Position numbers and translations under genes: made by a program. A stretch of 20,442 nt of DNA from a virus, in IMG/VR virus record IMGVR_UViG_3300020465_000119, positions 1-20,442 of that record; one strand, written 5' to 3'. The notes beneath the pieces are model-generated. The model was not told the DNA's origin, made no database searches, and saw nothing but the letters and a program-made list of their open reading frames with translations. Positions 1 to 9,500 of this stretch are shown here, piece by piece. The stretch's first letter is position 1. Each line of letters opens with the position of its first letter.

Positions 1-257
1 TGAATGCCATATCAAATCATGCTGACATTGGTGGTACTCAAAATCCAGAATTGTATTTTACTGATTTGACTGTTAAACAATTTGACAGAGATGAGTCTGT
101 AAAGAAAACATATCATTTTAAAGATGCTTGGCCTGTTAATGTCAGCGCTATCGATCTTTCTTATGGTGATGTTGATACGATTGAAAGATTTACAGTAACT
201 TGGGCATACCAGTACTGGACATCTAATACTACAGATGGCGTCACTACAGCAGCTTAA
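1..257 (+). CDS. 19: Tail tube protein gp19, C-terminal part (5' end outside window)
   Basis: The frame is open from base 3 to the TAA at 255-257 with no start needed, so this is the 3' end of a longer gene. The visible 84 residues contain a stretch reading KDAWPVNVSAIDLSYGDVDT followed by IERFTVTWAYQYW. That is the typical end of T4-like tail tube subunits: T4 gp19 carries LWPTNVGELQLDWDSNN and ends in a similar beta strand before DYW. Tube subunits stack as hexamers to form the inner tail tube through which DNA passes. Its place directly before the portal gene matches the T4 order 18-19-20. The call rests on remembered family sequence and on gene order; the N-terminal half is not in the window. 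Confidence 0.88.
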   Translation, partial: NAISNHADIGGTQNPELYFTDLTVKQFDRDESVKKTYHFKDAWPVNVSAIDLSYGDVDTIERFTVTWAYQYWTSNTTDGVTTAA

Positions 258-264
258 CAGCTTT

Positions 265-272
265 AATAAATA
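265..272 (+). promoter_or_regulatory. Possible variant T4-type late promoter upstream of gp20
   Basis: AATAAATA differs from the T4 late box TATAAATA only at the first base. Transcription would start about 13 bases after the first base, near 278, directly in front of the hairpin at 279-304. A box with one mismatch is weak evidence in such AT-rich DNA; the position between gp19 and gp20 is what makes it plausible. Confidence 0.35.
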
Positions 273-278
273 AGATAT

Positions 279-304
279 AGGGAGGGCCAATAAAGGCCCT
301 CTCT
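279..304 (+). terminator. Strong hairpin between gp19 and gp20 (leader stem or terminator)
   Basis: The arm AGGGAGGGCC (279-288) pairs with GGCCCTCTCT (295-304) around the loop AATAAA, giving ten base pairs including one G-U. No T-run follows (the next bases are GTTAAGG), so it is not a classical intrinsic terminator. It could end part of the gp19 transcripts, mark an RNA processing site, or protect the 5' end of a gp20 mRNA if the variant late box at 265 is used. Confidence 0.6.
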
Positions 305-321
305 GTTAAGGAAAGATTATA

Positions 322-1965
322 ATGGCAGACGATTCAAGAGGCTTTAGATTATTTGGATTCGAATTAAGAAGATCTCCTACCGAAGATCCAAATAAAAAAC
401 CATCAATAGTTCCAGCAAAGGACGATGATGGAGCAGGTTATGTTACTGCTTCAGGTTCACACTATGGACAATATATTAATTTAGATGGCGATGACTCTAA
501 AGATAATGCTCAATTAATTATGAAATATCGTGGAACAGCAATGCATCCAGAATGTGATGCTGCTATTGAAGATATTGTTAATGAAACTATTGTTTCTACA
601 TCTGAAGCCGGTGAACAATCGGTTGATATAGAATTAGAAAATCTTAAAGTTAGCGATGGAATTAAAAAACAAATAAAAGAAGAATTCGATAATATCATTT
701 CTATGTTAGATTTTAATGAATCTGGTCATGATATTTTTAAAAGATGGTATATTGATGGACGATTATATCATCATTTAGTAGTTAATGAATCCCAACTTAA
801 ATTGGGAATACAAGAAATACGTCCAATAGATTCATCAAAAATTAGAAAAGTAAAACAGGTTCAGAAGAAAAAAGATCCAGAGACTGGAGCTCAGCTTATT
901 GAAAAAGTTGATGAATACTACATTTATCAAGATAAACCTGGTGAAAGAACAGCCGGAGTTAAATTAAGTTTAGACTCTGTTAGTTATATAACATCTGGAA
1001 TATTAGATGAAACTCGAAAAAAAGTTTTAGGTTATTTACATAAAGCATTAAAGCCATTGAATCAGTTAAGAATGATGGAAGATTCATTGGTAATTTATCG
1101 TCTCGCACGTGCACCTGAGAGAAGAATATTTTATATAGACGTTGGTAACTTACCACGTGGTAAAGCTGAAGGATATATGAAAGATATTATGGCAAGATAT
1201 CGTAATAAGTTAGTTTACGATGCTAAGACCGGTGAAATTCGAGATGATAGAAAACATATGTCAATGCTCGAAGACTTTTGGCTTCCACGAAGAGAAGGAG
1301 GTCGAGGTACTGAAATTTCTACTCTTCCTGGTGGAGATAATTTAGGTCAAATAGATGATATAGTTTATTTTCAAAAGAAATTATACAAAGCTCTTAATGT
1401 TCCAATTAATCGATTAGAACAAGAAGCACAGTTCAGTCTTGGTAGATCTTCAGAAATAACTAGAGATGAACTTAAATTTCAGAAATTTGTAGCTAGATTA
1501 AGAACTAGATTCGGAAAATTTTTTACTGATCTATTAAAAACTCAGTTAATATTAAAAGGTATTATTACTGAAGATGATTGGCAAGATATGAAAAATGATA
1601 TTATAGTTGATTATTTAAAAGATAATCATTTTTCAGAATTAAAAGAATCAGAACTTTTAAGAGAAAGAGTCCAAACATTAGATCAAGTATCTCAATATGT
1701 TGGAACTTATTTTAGTCGTGACTGGGTAATGAAAAACGTATTACAGTTTAGCGATGAAGAAATTGAAAAAATGGCAGATGATGCTAAAGACGAATCTGAT
1801 CAAATGGGAGATCAAGAAGAAGAAATGCCACCTCAAAATGAAGAGGAAGTGCAGAAAGATTCTGACTTATCTATTGATGAAAATATTGTAAGGGAATTAG
1901 AAAGTGAAGTAAAACTAAAAGAATTAGAAGTTTTAGAAAACATCAATAACTCATTGAAAAAGTAG
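322..1965 (+). CDS. 20: Portal vertex protein gp20
   Basis: At 547 aa it is close to T4 gp20 (524 aa). Portal proteins form the dodecameric ring at one head vertex. The ring starts prohead assembly, is the channel through which the terminase packs DNA, and later joins the neck. Residues about 354-425 carry the best conserved stretch (ALNVPINRLEQEAQFSLGR, then SSEITRDELKFQKFVARLR and LKTQLILKGIITEDDW), recognisable as T4-type portal. The N-terminus has the usual mixed loop region. The last 70 residues are strongly acidic (EEEMPPQNEEEVQ). The ATG at 322 is preceded by AAGGAAAG at a normal distance. It stands after gp19 as in T4, but the genes downstream are a fibre cassette instead of the prohead core genes. 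Confidence 0.95.
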   Translation: MADDSRGFRLFGFELRRSPTEDPNKKPSIVPAKDDDGAGYVTASGSHYGQYINLDGDDSKDNAQLIMKYRGTAMHPECDAAIEDIVNETIVSTSEAGEQSVDIELENLKVSDGIKKQIKEEFDNIISMLDFNESGHDIFKRWYIDGRLYHHLVVNESQLKLGIQEIRPIDSSKIRKVKQVQKKKDPETGAQLIEKVDEYYIYQDKPGERTAGVKLSLDSVSYITSGILDETRKKVLGYLHKALKPLNQLRMMEDSLVIYRLARAPERRIFYIDVGNLPRGKAEGYMKDIMARYRNKLVYDAKTGEIRDDRKHMSMLEDFWLPRREGGRGTEISTLPGGDNLGQIDDIVYFQKKLYKALNVPINRLEQEAQFSLGRSSEITRDELKFQKFVARLRTRFGKFFTDLLKTQLILKGIITEDDWQDMKNDIIVDYLKDNHFSELKESELLRERVQTLDQVSQYVGTYFSRDWVMKNVLQFSDEEIEKMADDAKDESDQMGDQEEEMPPQNEEEVQKDSDLSIDENIVRELESEVKLKELEVLENINNSLKK

Positions 1966-1970
1966 TAATT

Positions 1971-3200
1971 ATGTCTAAGATTATTAATGAAGCTCTCATA
2001 GCATTACACATAAAAGAGCTAAAAGAAGAAATAGCTCGTCTCAAAAAATCTCAAGGAAAAGTTGGAGAAAAAGGTGACATCGGTGATCCGGGTCCTATTG
2101 GCTTACGCGGTCAAAAAGGTGAAAAGGGCGATAAGGGTATTAAAGGAGATATCGGTCCTCAAGGTCCTATTGGTGAAAGTATCACTGGATTACAAGGAGA
2201 TCCAGGAGAAAGAGGTCTAAGAGGTTATATTGGACCTATAGGCGAGACTGGTCCTCAAGGTGAACGTGGACCTGAAGGTGTTCAAGGTGAACAAGGAATT
2301 CCTGGATTTATTGGAGAACAAGGTCCAATTGGTCCGATAGGACCAGAAGGTCCAGAAGGACCTCAAGGTAAAAGGGGATTTATAGGTGAACAGGGACCTC
2401 AAGGAGAAAGAGGATTTCCTGGATTTGAGGGGCAACAAGGCGAGATTGGAGAACCAGGACCCGAAGGACGTCCAGGAGAAAGAGGCCCTAAAGGTGAACA
2501 AGGTGAAAGAGGTTTTACTGGACCTCAGGGGCCTGAAGGTAGATCATTAACAACAGAAGATGTTGAACCATTATTAGCAAATAAATTAAATTTATATCAA
2601 AAAAATTATGATAGATTTGTAAGTAATGTTAACAGATCGTTGTCATCACTTGGAGGTGGTGGTGAAACTAAACTTAAACGTTTAGATGATGTTGATGCAT
2701 CTGCTCTTGTTGATGGTAAAGTTTTAACGTATGACGCTACAACTGATAAATTTATTGGTGGTGTTGGAGGTGGCGGTGGCGATGGAACAATTGATTCAAG
2801 TTATCTTTCAAATCTTCAACAAAGTTTAGTTCCATTTGCTGATTCTGCTTATGATTTGGGTACTGCTGCTAAAAAATGGAAAGATTTATATCTAAGTGGA
2901 GAAACTATATATTTAGGTGGTTCAAAAATTCAACAAAAAGATAATAGATTATCAATACGTGGGCCAGATGGTGGCGAATTTAAAAATACTAATAATAATA
3001 CAACAACTATTCCAGGTACAACTAATACAGATTTAAGACTTACTCAAGGTGATTCTGATAATCGATTTAGAGAAGATGATAATACTAAAACTATGGGTAA
3101 TACAGACAGAGATGTATTTGGTTCAGATTTAAGAACTATATATGATAATATGGAACCACACGGAGTTTTCAAAAGTTTAGATCTTGGTGCGCTATCATAA
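1971..3200 (+). CDS. Collagen-like fibre protein
   Basis: This 409-aa protein begins with a short charged helix (residues about 1-28) that could be an oligomerisation segment. It is followed by Gly-X-Y triplets: 14 from G29 to G68, a four-residue break (ESIT), then 40 unbroken triplets from G73 to G190. Such tracts fold as collagen triple helices and are common in phage fibres. A GGGG-rich hinge (about residue 263) follows, then a tail-fibre-type segment around ADSAYDLGTAAKKWKDLYL, often seen in marine phage fibres. The C-terminal 70 residues are polar and rich in Asn, Thr and Asp. There is no clear Shine-Dalgarno; the ATG lies five bases after the gp20 stop, so translation is probably coupled to gp20. 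Its place in the virion is not shown by sequence. Confidence 0.85.
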   Translation: MSKIINEALIALHIKELKEEIARLKKSQGKVGEKGDIGDPGPIGLRGQKGEKGDKGIKGDIGPQGPIGESITGLQGDPGERGLRGYIGPIGETGPQGERGPEGVQGEQGIPGFIGEQGPIGPIGPEGPEGPQGKRGFIGEQGPQGERGFPGFEGQQGEIGEPGPEGRPGERGPKGEQGERGFTGPQGPEGRSLTTEDVEPLLANKLNLYQKNYDRFVSNVNRSLSSLGGGGETKLKRLDDVDASALVDGKVLTYDATTDKFIGGVGGGGGDGTIDSSYLSNLQQSLVPFADSAYDLGTAAKKWKDLYLSGETIYLGGSKIQQKDNRLSIRGPDGGEFKNTNNNTTTIPGTTNTDLRLTQGDSDNRFREDDNTKTMGNTDRDVFGSDLRTIYDNMEPHGVFKSLDLGALS

Positions 3201-3204
3201 CTTA

Positions 3205-3212
3205 TATAAATA
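3205..3212 (+). promoter_or_regulatory. T4-type late promoter for the fibre cassette
   Basis: An exact TATAAATA box lies in the 36-base gap before the 1023-aa fibre gene. T4-like phages use this single element, recognised by RNA polymerase with gp55. Start would be near 3218, leaving a short leader that holds the AAGGA ribosome site at 3226-3230. Confidence 0.8.
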
Positions 3213-3236
3213 GACTAAAGATATTAAGGATAAATT

Positions 3237-6200
3237 ATGCCGACAACACTACAGTTTAGAAGAGGTACTCAAGCTCAAAATAACTCTTTTACAGGAGCGG
3301 CAGGTGAAATAACTTTTGACGTAACTAATAAAACTCTTCGTGTGCACGATGGAGCTACTGCTGGTGGCCATAGATTAGGTACATTTGCTGAAGTAGTAAC
3401 TGCTCAAAATCAGGCTGCAGGATTAGATTCGGCTGCGGTTATTAAAATTTCTATTGATTCTGCTAGAACAGTTGGATTAATTGATTCTGCGTATATTAAT
3501 GCTAGAGCAGATGCTAATATAGATTCTGCTGCACTTATTGTTTTAGTTGAAAATGAATTAAAGCTTTTGGATTCAGATCGAGGTAATGCGTTAATTGATG
3601 CTAGAGTTAATGCTACATTTATTAATAATCTTACAATAGACGCTGATACTCTTGCTGGTCAAAACGGAGCTTATTATAGAGCGTATGGTAATTTAACTGG
3701 TAAACCTACTATTCCTTCTCTTGGAAATAGTTTTGTCGATTCAGCCGAGACAATTACTTTAGCAGATGCAAGAATTGCTGCAAATATTATTGATGAAGAT
3801 AATATGTCTTCTAATTCAGCTACACGAGCACCAAGTCAACAATCAGTAAAAGCTTATGTTGATACAGAAGTAAGTGGATTAGTTGCTTCTGCTCCAGGTG
3901 CATTAAATACATTGAACGAATTGGCGGCTGCTATAGGCGATGATGCCAATTTTAGTACAACTATTACAAATTCTATAGCCGCAAAATTAGATTCGGCTTT
4001 AACTACACAATTAATTGATAGTTCTTATGTTCAAGCAAGAACAACTGCTGGTACAGATTCGTCTGCTACTATTTCACTTATTAATAGTACAGTCAATGCA
4101 TTTAAAACTATTTCTGTGGCTGGTCAAGATAATGTTGTTGCAGATACGTCTAGCGATACATTAACATTTACAGCTGGTTCTAATATGACAATTACCACCA
4201 ATGCAGGTGGCGATGCAATTACATTTACCGCGGCAGGCGGTGGAGGTGGTGGTGACATTACGTCTGTTGTAGCAGGAAAAGGTATATTAGGAGGAGGAGC
4301 AAGCGCAGATGTTACCTTAAATCTAGATTCGGATAATATAAAAGCATTTACAGTACAACATTTGGGAACAGATTTTGTAGATTCAGCAGAAGCTAGAAAA
4401 CTTCTTTCTGGTGGTACAGGTATTACATATAATTCTAGTACTGGTGCAATTACGACTACCGACGCAGATATTGTTCATGATAATTTATCTGGATTCGTAG
4501 CTAACGAACATATTGATCATACTAGTGTTTCTATAACTGCAGGTAAAGGATTATCTGGAGGTGGAACAATAGCATCGACTAGAACTTTAAATGTTGATTC
4601 AGCAAATATTATATCTTTTACTGTACAACATTTAGGTACAGATTTTGTTGATTCTGGAGAAACTTTAAAATTAATTGGAGCTAATGCATTAGACTCAGCA
4701 AGAGCTTTAGTACAAATAAATTCTTTAAAACTTTTAGACTCTGCTCGTGGTTTACTTGTACCTGAAACTGAATTTAGTGTAACAACAGCAAGTGGTAGTG
4801 TTTATAAATTTACAGGAGATGGTTTCCCATCTCAATCAGGAAATAATCCAACTCTTTATTTTACTCGTGGTAAGAGATATGTAATTCATAATTCTTCTTA
4901 TGGTTCTCATCCGCTATATATTAAAACAACTCCAGGTACCGGAACAGGAAATCAACAATCATCTGGTACTGCGGGACAAGGTAGTGTTAAAGTAACGTTT
5001 GATGTTCCAATGGATGCACCAAAATTATTGTATTATCAATGTTCTGCTCACGCAGCAATGCATGGAACTATAGTTATATTAAGTGAAGCTTCTGCAGTCG
5101 ACTCTGCTCAAGTTTCAGGAATAATCGATTCTGATTACGTAAATATTAGATCATTAAAAGGTCTTTCAGTTAGTACAGCTTCTGCTTCAGGTGGCGGTAC
5201 TTTAGCTTATAATAATGTTACCGGTGTATTTACTTTCGCCCCTTCAACAAACTCTGGTGGTGGCGGAGGATTAGATTCTGCTTTAACTACTCAACTTATC
5301 GATAGTTCTTATGTTCAAGCAAGATCCAGCGGTGGCAGTTCATTAACGGTACAAAACGAAGGATCATCATTATCAACTGCGGCAACAACACTTAACTTTG
5401 TTGGTGCAGGTGTTTCAGCATCTGGATCAGGAGCTACTAAAACAATTACTGTTGAGTCTGAAGTATCACCGGGACCTTCATTATCGAATTATGAATATTT
5501 TGCCACAAATGGTCAGACAATATTTTCTGGTAATGACGTTGATGGATCTAGTTTATCTTTTGCTACAGATACTATACTGGTTCATCATAATGGTATTTTA
5601 TTGAAGAAAACTAATGACTATATTGAATCTGCTGGTAATAATAGAATAACACTAACATCTGCTGCAGATTCAGATGATATTCTTACAGTATCAGTTTTTG
5701 GTACTCCGGGTAATGCCGGAATAACCTCGTTTAAATATGAAGCCGATTCTGCACAAACAGCTTTTGGTGGTACAGATTTAGGTGGTGCTACACTTGGATA
5801 TACAGTTGGAAAAGTTCAGGTACATTTAAATGGTATATTATTAACAGATAGTGATGACTATACTGCTTCTAATGGTACACAAGTTGTTTTAACTTCTGGT
5901 GCTGATAGCGCTGATATAATTAGTATTTCAGCTTTTTCTGGTAGAGGAATAGATTCAGCTACAACTATTGCTTTAATTGATAGTTCTTATGTTCAAGCAA
6001 GAGTTTCTGGCGGTACTGACTGGCAAGCTGTTAAAACTACGGATTATACGGCAGTTGCTGGACAAGGTGTATTTGTTAATAGTACAGCAGGAACTAAGAC
6101 AGTAACATTACCGGCCAATCCTACATTAGGAGATCAAGTTAGAATTGTAGATGCTTATGGCACATCTGCTACAAATAATATAACTATTGCACGAAATAGT

Positions 6201-6308
6201 AAGAAAATAATGGGAGCAGATTCTAATTTAGTATTATATGTTAATAGAGCTGCAGTTGGTTTAGTATTTGTTAATGATGCTCAAGGTTGGGTACAAATAG
6301 AAAAATAA
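3237..6308 (+). CDS. Large DSA-repeat tail fibre with embedded cupredoxin-like domain
   Basis: This is a 1023-aa structural protein. The N-terminal 50 residues (FRRGTQAQN, then AGEITFDVTNKTLRVHDG) match the attachment domain found at the start of many phage fibres and the major tropism determinant. The body is built from short units with DSA or DSS: LIDSSYVQAR occurs three times and FTVQHLGTDFVDS twice. Residues about 513-615 look like a cupredoxin, with a His after a turn (H558) and C602-x2-H605-x2-M608 near the end. Two 75-residue repeats (about 749-825 and 835-905, each with HxNGILL and DDY) follow, and then a C-terminal beta domain ending in VFVNDAQGWVQIEK. Own late promoter at 3205; ribosome site AAGGA. 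Probably a host-contact fibre, but its position in the particle cannot be read from sequence. Confidence 0.8.
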   Translation: MPTTLQFRRGTQAQNNSFTGAAGEITFDVTNKTLRVHDGATAGGHRLGTFAEVVTAQNQAAGLDSAAVIKISIDSARTVGLIDSAYINARADANIDSAALIVLVENELKLLDSDRGNALIDARVNATFINNLTIDADTLAGQNGAYYRAYGNLTGKPTIPSLGNSFVDSAETITLADARIAANIIDEDNMSSNSATRAPSQQSVKAYVDTEVSGLVASAPGALNTLNELAAAIGDDANFSTTITNSIAAKLDSALTTQLIDSSYVQARTTAGTDSSATISLINSTVNAFKTISVAGQDNVVADTSSDTLTFTAGSNMTITTNAGGDAITFTAAGGGGGGDITSVVAGKGILGGGASADVTLNLDSDNIKAFTVQHLGTDFVDSAEARKLLSGGTGITYNSSTGAITTTDADIVHDNLSGFVANEHIDHTSVSITAGKGLSGGGTIASTRTLNVDSANIISFTVQHLGTDFVDSGETLKLIGANALDSARALVQINSLKLLDSARGLLVPETEFSVTTASGSVYKFTGDGFPSQSGNNPTLYFTRGKRYVIHNSSYGSHPLYIKTTPGTGTGNQQSSGTAGQGSVKVTFDVPMDAPKLLYYQCSAHAAMHGTIVILSEASAVDSAQVSGIIDSDYVNIRSLKGLSVSTASASGGGTLAYNNVTGVFTFAPSTNSGGGGGLDSALTTQLIDSSYVQARSSGGSSLTVQNEGSSLSTAATTLNFVGAGVSASGSGATKTITVESEVSPGPSLSNYEYFATNGQTIFSGNDVDGSSLSFATDTILVHHNGILLKKTNDYIESAGNNRITLTSAADSDDILTVSVFGTPGNAGITSFKYEADSAQTAFGGTDLGGATLGYTVGKVQVHLNGILLTDSDDYTASNGTQVVLTSGADSADIISISAFSGRGIDSATTIALIDSSYVQARVSGGTDWQAVKTTDYTAVAGQGVFVNSTAGTKTVTLPANPTLGDQVRIVDAYGTSATNNITIARNSKKIMGADSNLVLYVNRAAVGLVFVNDAQGWVQIEK
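4017..6002 (+). repeat. 24-base direct repeat, three copies inside the fibre gene
   Basis: The same 24 bases, beginning GATAGTTCTTATG and ending CAAGCAAGA, occur at 4017-4040, 5301-5324 and 5979-6002. All are in frame and encode DSSYVQAR. Identity at the DNA level, including third positions, suggests recent duplication or gene conversion, and the copies could recombine to lengthen or shorten the fibre. Confidence 0.8.
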
Positions 6309-6574
6309 TGGTTGAAAGTTTAAATAGAAAAATAGCTAGAAGAGGTGGTAGAGCTGCTAGGGATAATACTATAAAATTAAACGGAGATTTAGCAATTCAG
6401 TTTGTTACTCATTATTCAAGTATTAATAGTTTACCTAGTAGTGCAAGTGAAGGAGATTTAGCATATGTTTCGGCCGCAAATCATCCTAAAGTACTTTATA
6501 TATACATAAATCATGACGGAGATCCGTATACAGCCAGCGGTTGGTATAGTCTTAAAATAGGAGAGGCAGCATAA
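6308..6574 (+). CDS. Small fibre-domain protein (88 aa)
   Basis: The ATG at 6308 overlaps the stop of the fibre gene (TAATG), which favours coupled translation. An upstream TTG at 6287 in the same frame would add seven residues but has no clear ribosome site. After a basic start (NRKIARRGGRAARDN) the protein aligns by eye with residues 10-75 of the following 1107-aa protein: both have N-T/I-I-x-L-x-G, an x-SLP segment, then G-D/S-LAY/F, LYIY/H and a GW near the end. It therefore looks like a stand-alone copy of the N-terminal domain of the next gene, perhaps an adaptor or a short attachment subunit. The exact role is unknown. Confidence 0.6.
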   Translation: MVESLNRKIARRGGRAARDNTIKLNGDLAIQFVTHYSSINSLPSSASEGDLAYVSAANHPKVLYIYINHDGDPYTASGWYSLKIGEAA

Positions 6575-9500
6575 TGCCTATGACAAGAGCAAGAGATTTA
6601 GCAAGTAGTTTAGGACAAGCTGTTTCTAAAAATAATATCACTTTAAGTGGTGGACTTTCAGTTAGTGGTCTTACTACATATACTAATAAAGCCAGTTTAC
6701 CTGGTAGTTATGATTCTGATAATGCTGGTAGTTTAGCTTTTACTACAGATTCTGATAGACTTTATATTCATACTGGTACAGGTTGGCATAATGTTGCTAT
6801 TATTAATACAACTCCACTTTGGGTTACTCAACCGGCTGGATCATATACATTAGCTACTGACGCGACCGGTCATCCTCAACCTAATACTGGAACGGCCACT
6901 GAAATTATTGTAAGAGCCCGTGATTCAGAAGGCGCGGCAATAACTTGGTCTGCTACAGCAGATTCTGCATTTGGTACTATAGCTCGTATTACTCAAGACT
7001 CGGCTGGTACTAATGTTAATAAATTTATTATAGAACCCCATTCACAAGATTCAGTAAGTGCTGGTAATACTTCAGGTACTGTTACATTCAAAGCATCTGA
7101 TGGAGTTAATATATTATCTCAAGTATCAACATTCACGCTAGAATTTTACACAACTATTCCAGATTCAGAAGGTACTAATCTGATCACTAAAATGATAGGT
7201 AATAATGGTGTTAATACTGTATTTGATGATGGATCCTCTGGCAATCATACTGTAACAGTAAATGGAGATACTCAGCAAGGTTCATTTTCACCATATGCTT
7301 CTAGCGGTTATAGTTATTGGTTCGAACAAGCTAATCATGGCCATTTAGAATATGCTGATTCTGCAGATTGGGATTTATCTGATTCTGCAGATTGGACAAT
7401 AGAATTTTGGGTTAATCCTGAACTGCTTACTAACTACGCTACGATTATAACTCAGGTAAATGCTTTTGCTATTGAATTATATGATAAGAGTATTAGTGGA
7501 TGGTTCTCAGATAATGGTAGTGGAAATTGGGGTATATTAAATCAAGAACGACTTGGTCCTAAGTTAAATATAGGCGAATGGACACATTTTGCGATTGTTT
7601 ATGATGCATCAGCCGATACAATAAAATCATATCAAAATGGTAGTTTATATGGAACTTTTACTAGTAAAACAGGTTTTACTGGCAATAGTAATGTGCTGAA
7701 AATTGGTCAATATGATGGCCACCCATGGTATGGTGGTATATGTGATTTACGTTTAGTAAAAGGTAAAGCGGTTTATACTGGTAATTTTACTCCGCCCAGC
7801 GGTAAACTTACTACTACTGGTGGTGAATATCATTCTACTACAAATGTTGTAAATCCAACTAGTTCAGAAACAAAACTTTTAACGTGTCAACAACCTTTTA
7901 TTATAATAGGAAAAGATGTTACTGGAAATCACACACATACAGTATCTACTAATCAAGTTAGAGTATTACCTATATCTCCATACATGCTTCCGGATGCATA
8001 CAGTAAGACGGCGAATGGAGGTTCAGTTTATTTAGATGGAACAGGTGATCACCTTGCATCACCTGCTCATGCTGATTTTAATCCAGGTACCGGTGCTTAT
8101 ACGGTAGAAGGTTGGTTTTGGTTTAGTGCTGATACTGCTGCTAATAGTGGTTTATTTTGTTCACATTCTGGAGGAGGTTATGGTTTTGGTATGTGGACAA
8201 CTGGTTCTATATTATATATTGAAGAAAGACAAAATAGTTATGGATCTCAGATGAGACAAACATATACTTGGCCAAGCAATATGTGGAAAGAATCATGGCA
8301 CCACGTCGCTATGGGTAGAGACAGCACTTCTGGAACAATGAAAGCATTTATTAACGGTATACAAGTTGCTAGCGCAAGTTCAGATTTGAGGGATTTGACC
8401 GATGACGGGCCTCTTCATGTAGGAACTAGTAATGCTGGAGTAAGCCCAATGACAGGATTTCTAAGTGATTTTAGATATATCAAAGGTACACAAGTTTATA
8501 CATCTGCCTTCACACCTCCAACAGCACCATTGACAGCGATTAGTAATACTAAATTTTTGCTCAGTATGGCTGATGCGAATGTAATTGATAACGGCGGCAG
8601 AGGTGTTTTTAGACTTAAAGGAACTGCTAAAAGTTCTACTGGTGTTCAAAAAAATTCAATACCATCTTTATACTTAGATGGAAATAGCGATTATATTGAA
8701 AAAGGTATGACTAGAGGATTAGCAATACAGCATAGTTTTACTACTACAAATTTTACCATAGAAGGGTGGATATATCGATCAGCTGTAGGAGCTGAGCACT
8801 ATATAATAGATAATCGAAATGGGAATAACTATAATTGGGCAGTATCTGTAAATTCAAGTAATCTAATAGTATGGAATCCTAGGAATGGTTCAAGTGATAA
8901 TGCCATGACCTCAGACTCAACAGCAATGAGTAGTGTTAATACATGGTATCATTTTGCTATTGTTAGACATTATAGTAAAAAATCAAGCGCGGTAAATGAA
9001 TACATTTATATAAATGGTGTACAAGCTAATAGTAGAGCAAATGTTAATGCGATTAAAGTAGATAATTCTAGTGCACCAAAATATTATATTGGAGCAAAAA
9101 ATGATGCCAGTACTTTCTTTAATGGTTATATAAGCGATCTTAGAGTTAAAAAGGGACTAGCCGAGTATCCATTTCGACCGTTAAAGGAAACTTTAACATC
9201 CACAACATCTTTTCAGAAAGGGAGAACGGTAGGAGGTTCAGGTGGGCATACAAAAATAATTTGTTGTCATAGTTCTACTCTTACAGCAGACGGATCAGCA
9301 GCAGGAAGAACATTAGTAGCTACTAATGCTACAGCTTCAACTAATTCGCCACACGGAGGTATGAAATCCGTGTATTTTGATAGTACTAGCTCTGCCTCGC
9401 ATATAAGTGCTAATACATCAACTTCTCAATTTGCTTTAGGTACTGGGGATTATACATTTGAAACCTGGGTTAATTTCCATTCTTTCCCACAAACAATAAA

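Noticed and set aside
12-290. Minus-strand open frame of 92 codons opposite gp19 and the hairpin
   Set aside because: It runs through the recognised gp19 coding end and a structured intergenic hairpin; there is no ribosome site, and all supported genes are on the plus strand.
2217-2501. Minus-strand open frame opposite the collagen tract
   Set aside because: The Gly-X-Y periodicity in the plus frame keeps the antisense frame free of stops, and its product is a low-complexity Ser/Phe/Leu sequence.
2055-2546. Short periodic repeats considered as a CRISPR array or tandem satellite
   Set aside because: The repeat period is 9 bases (Gly-X-Y codons) without unique spacers of constant length, so it is coding collagen repeat.
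5398-5604. Plus-strand frame of 68 codons inside the large fibre gene
   Set aside because: Alternate frame of a well supported gene; composition is Leu/Gln-rich as expected of a frame shift of Ser/Thr codons.
9009-9016. TATAAATG-type boxes inside genes (here and near 17115) as late promoters
   Set aside because: Both differ from the late box at the last base and lie inside coding sequence without a gene start nearby.
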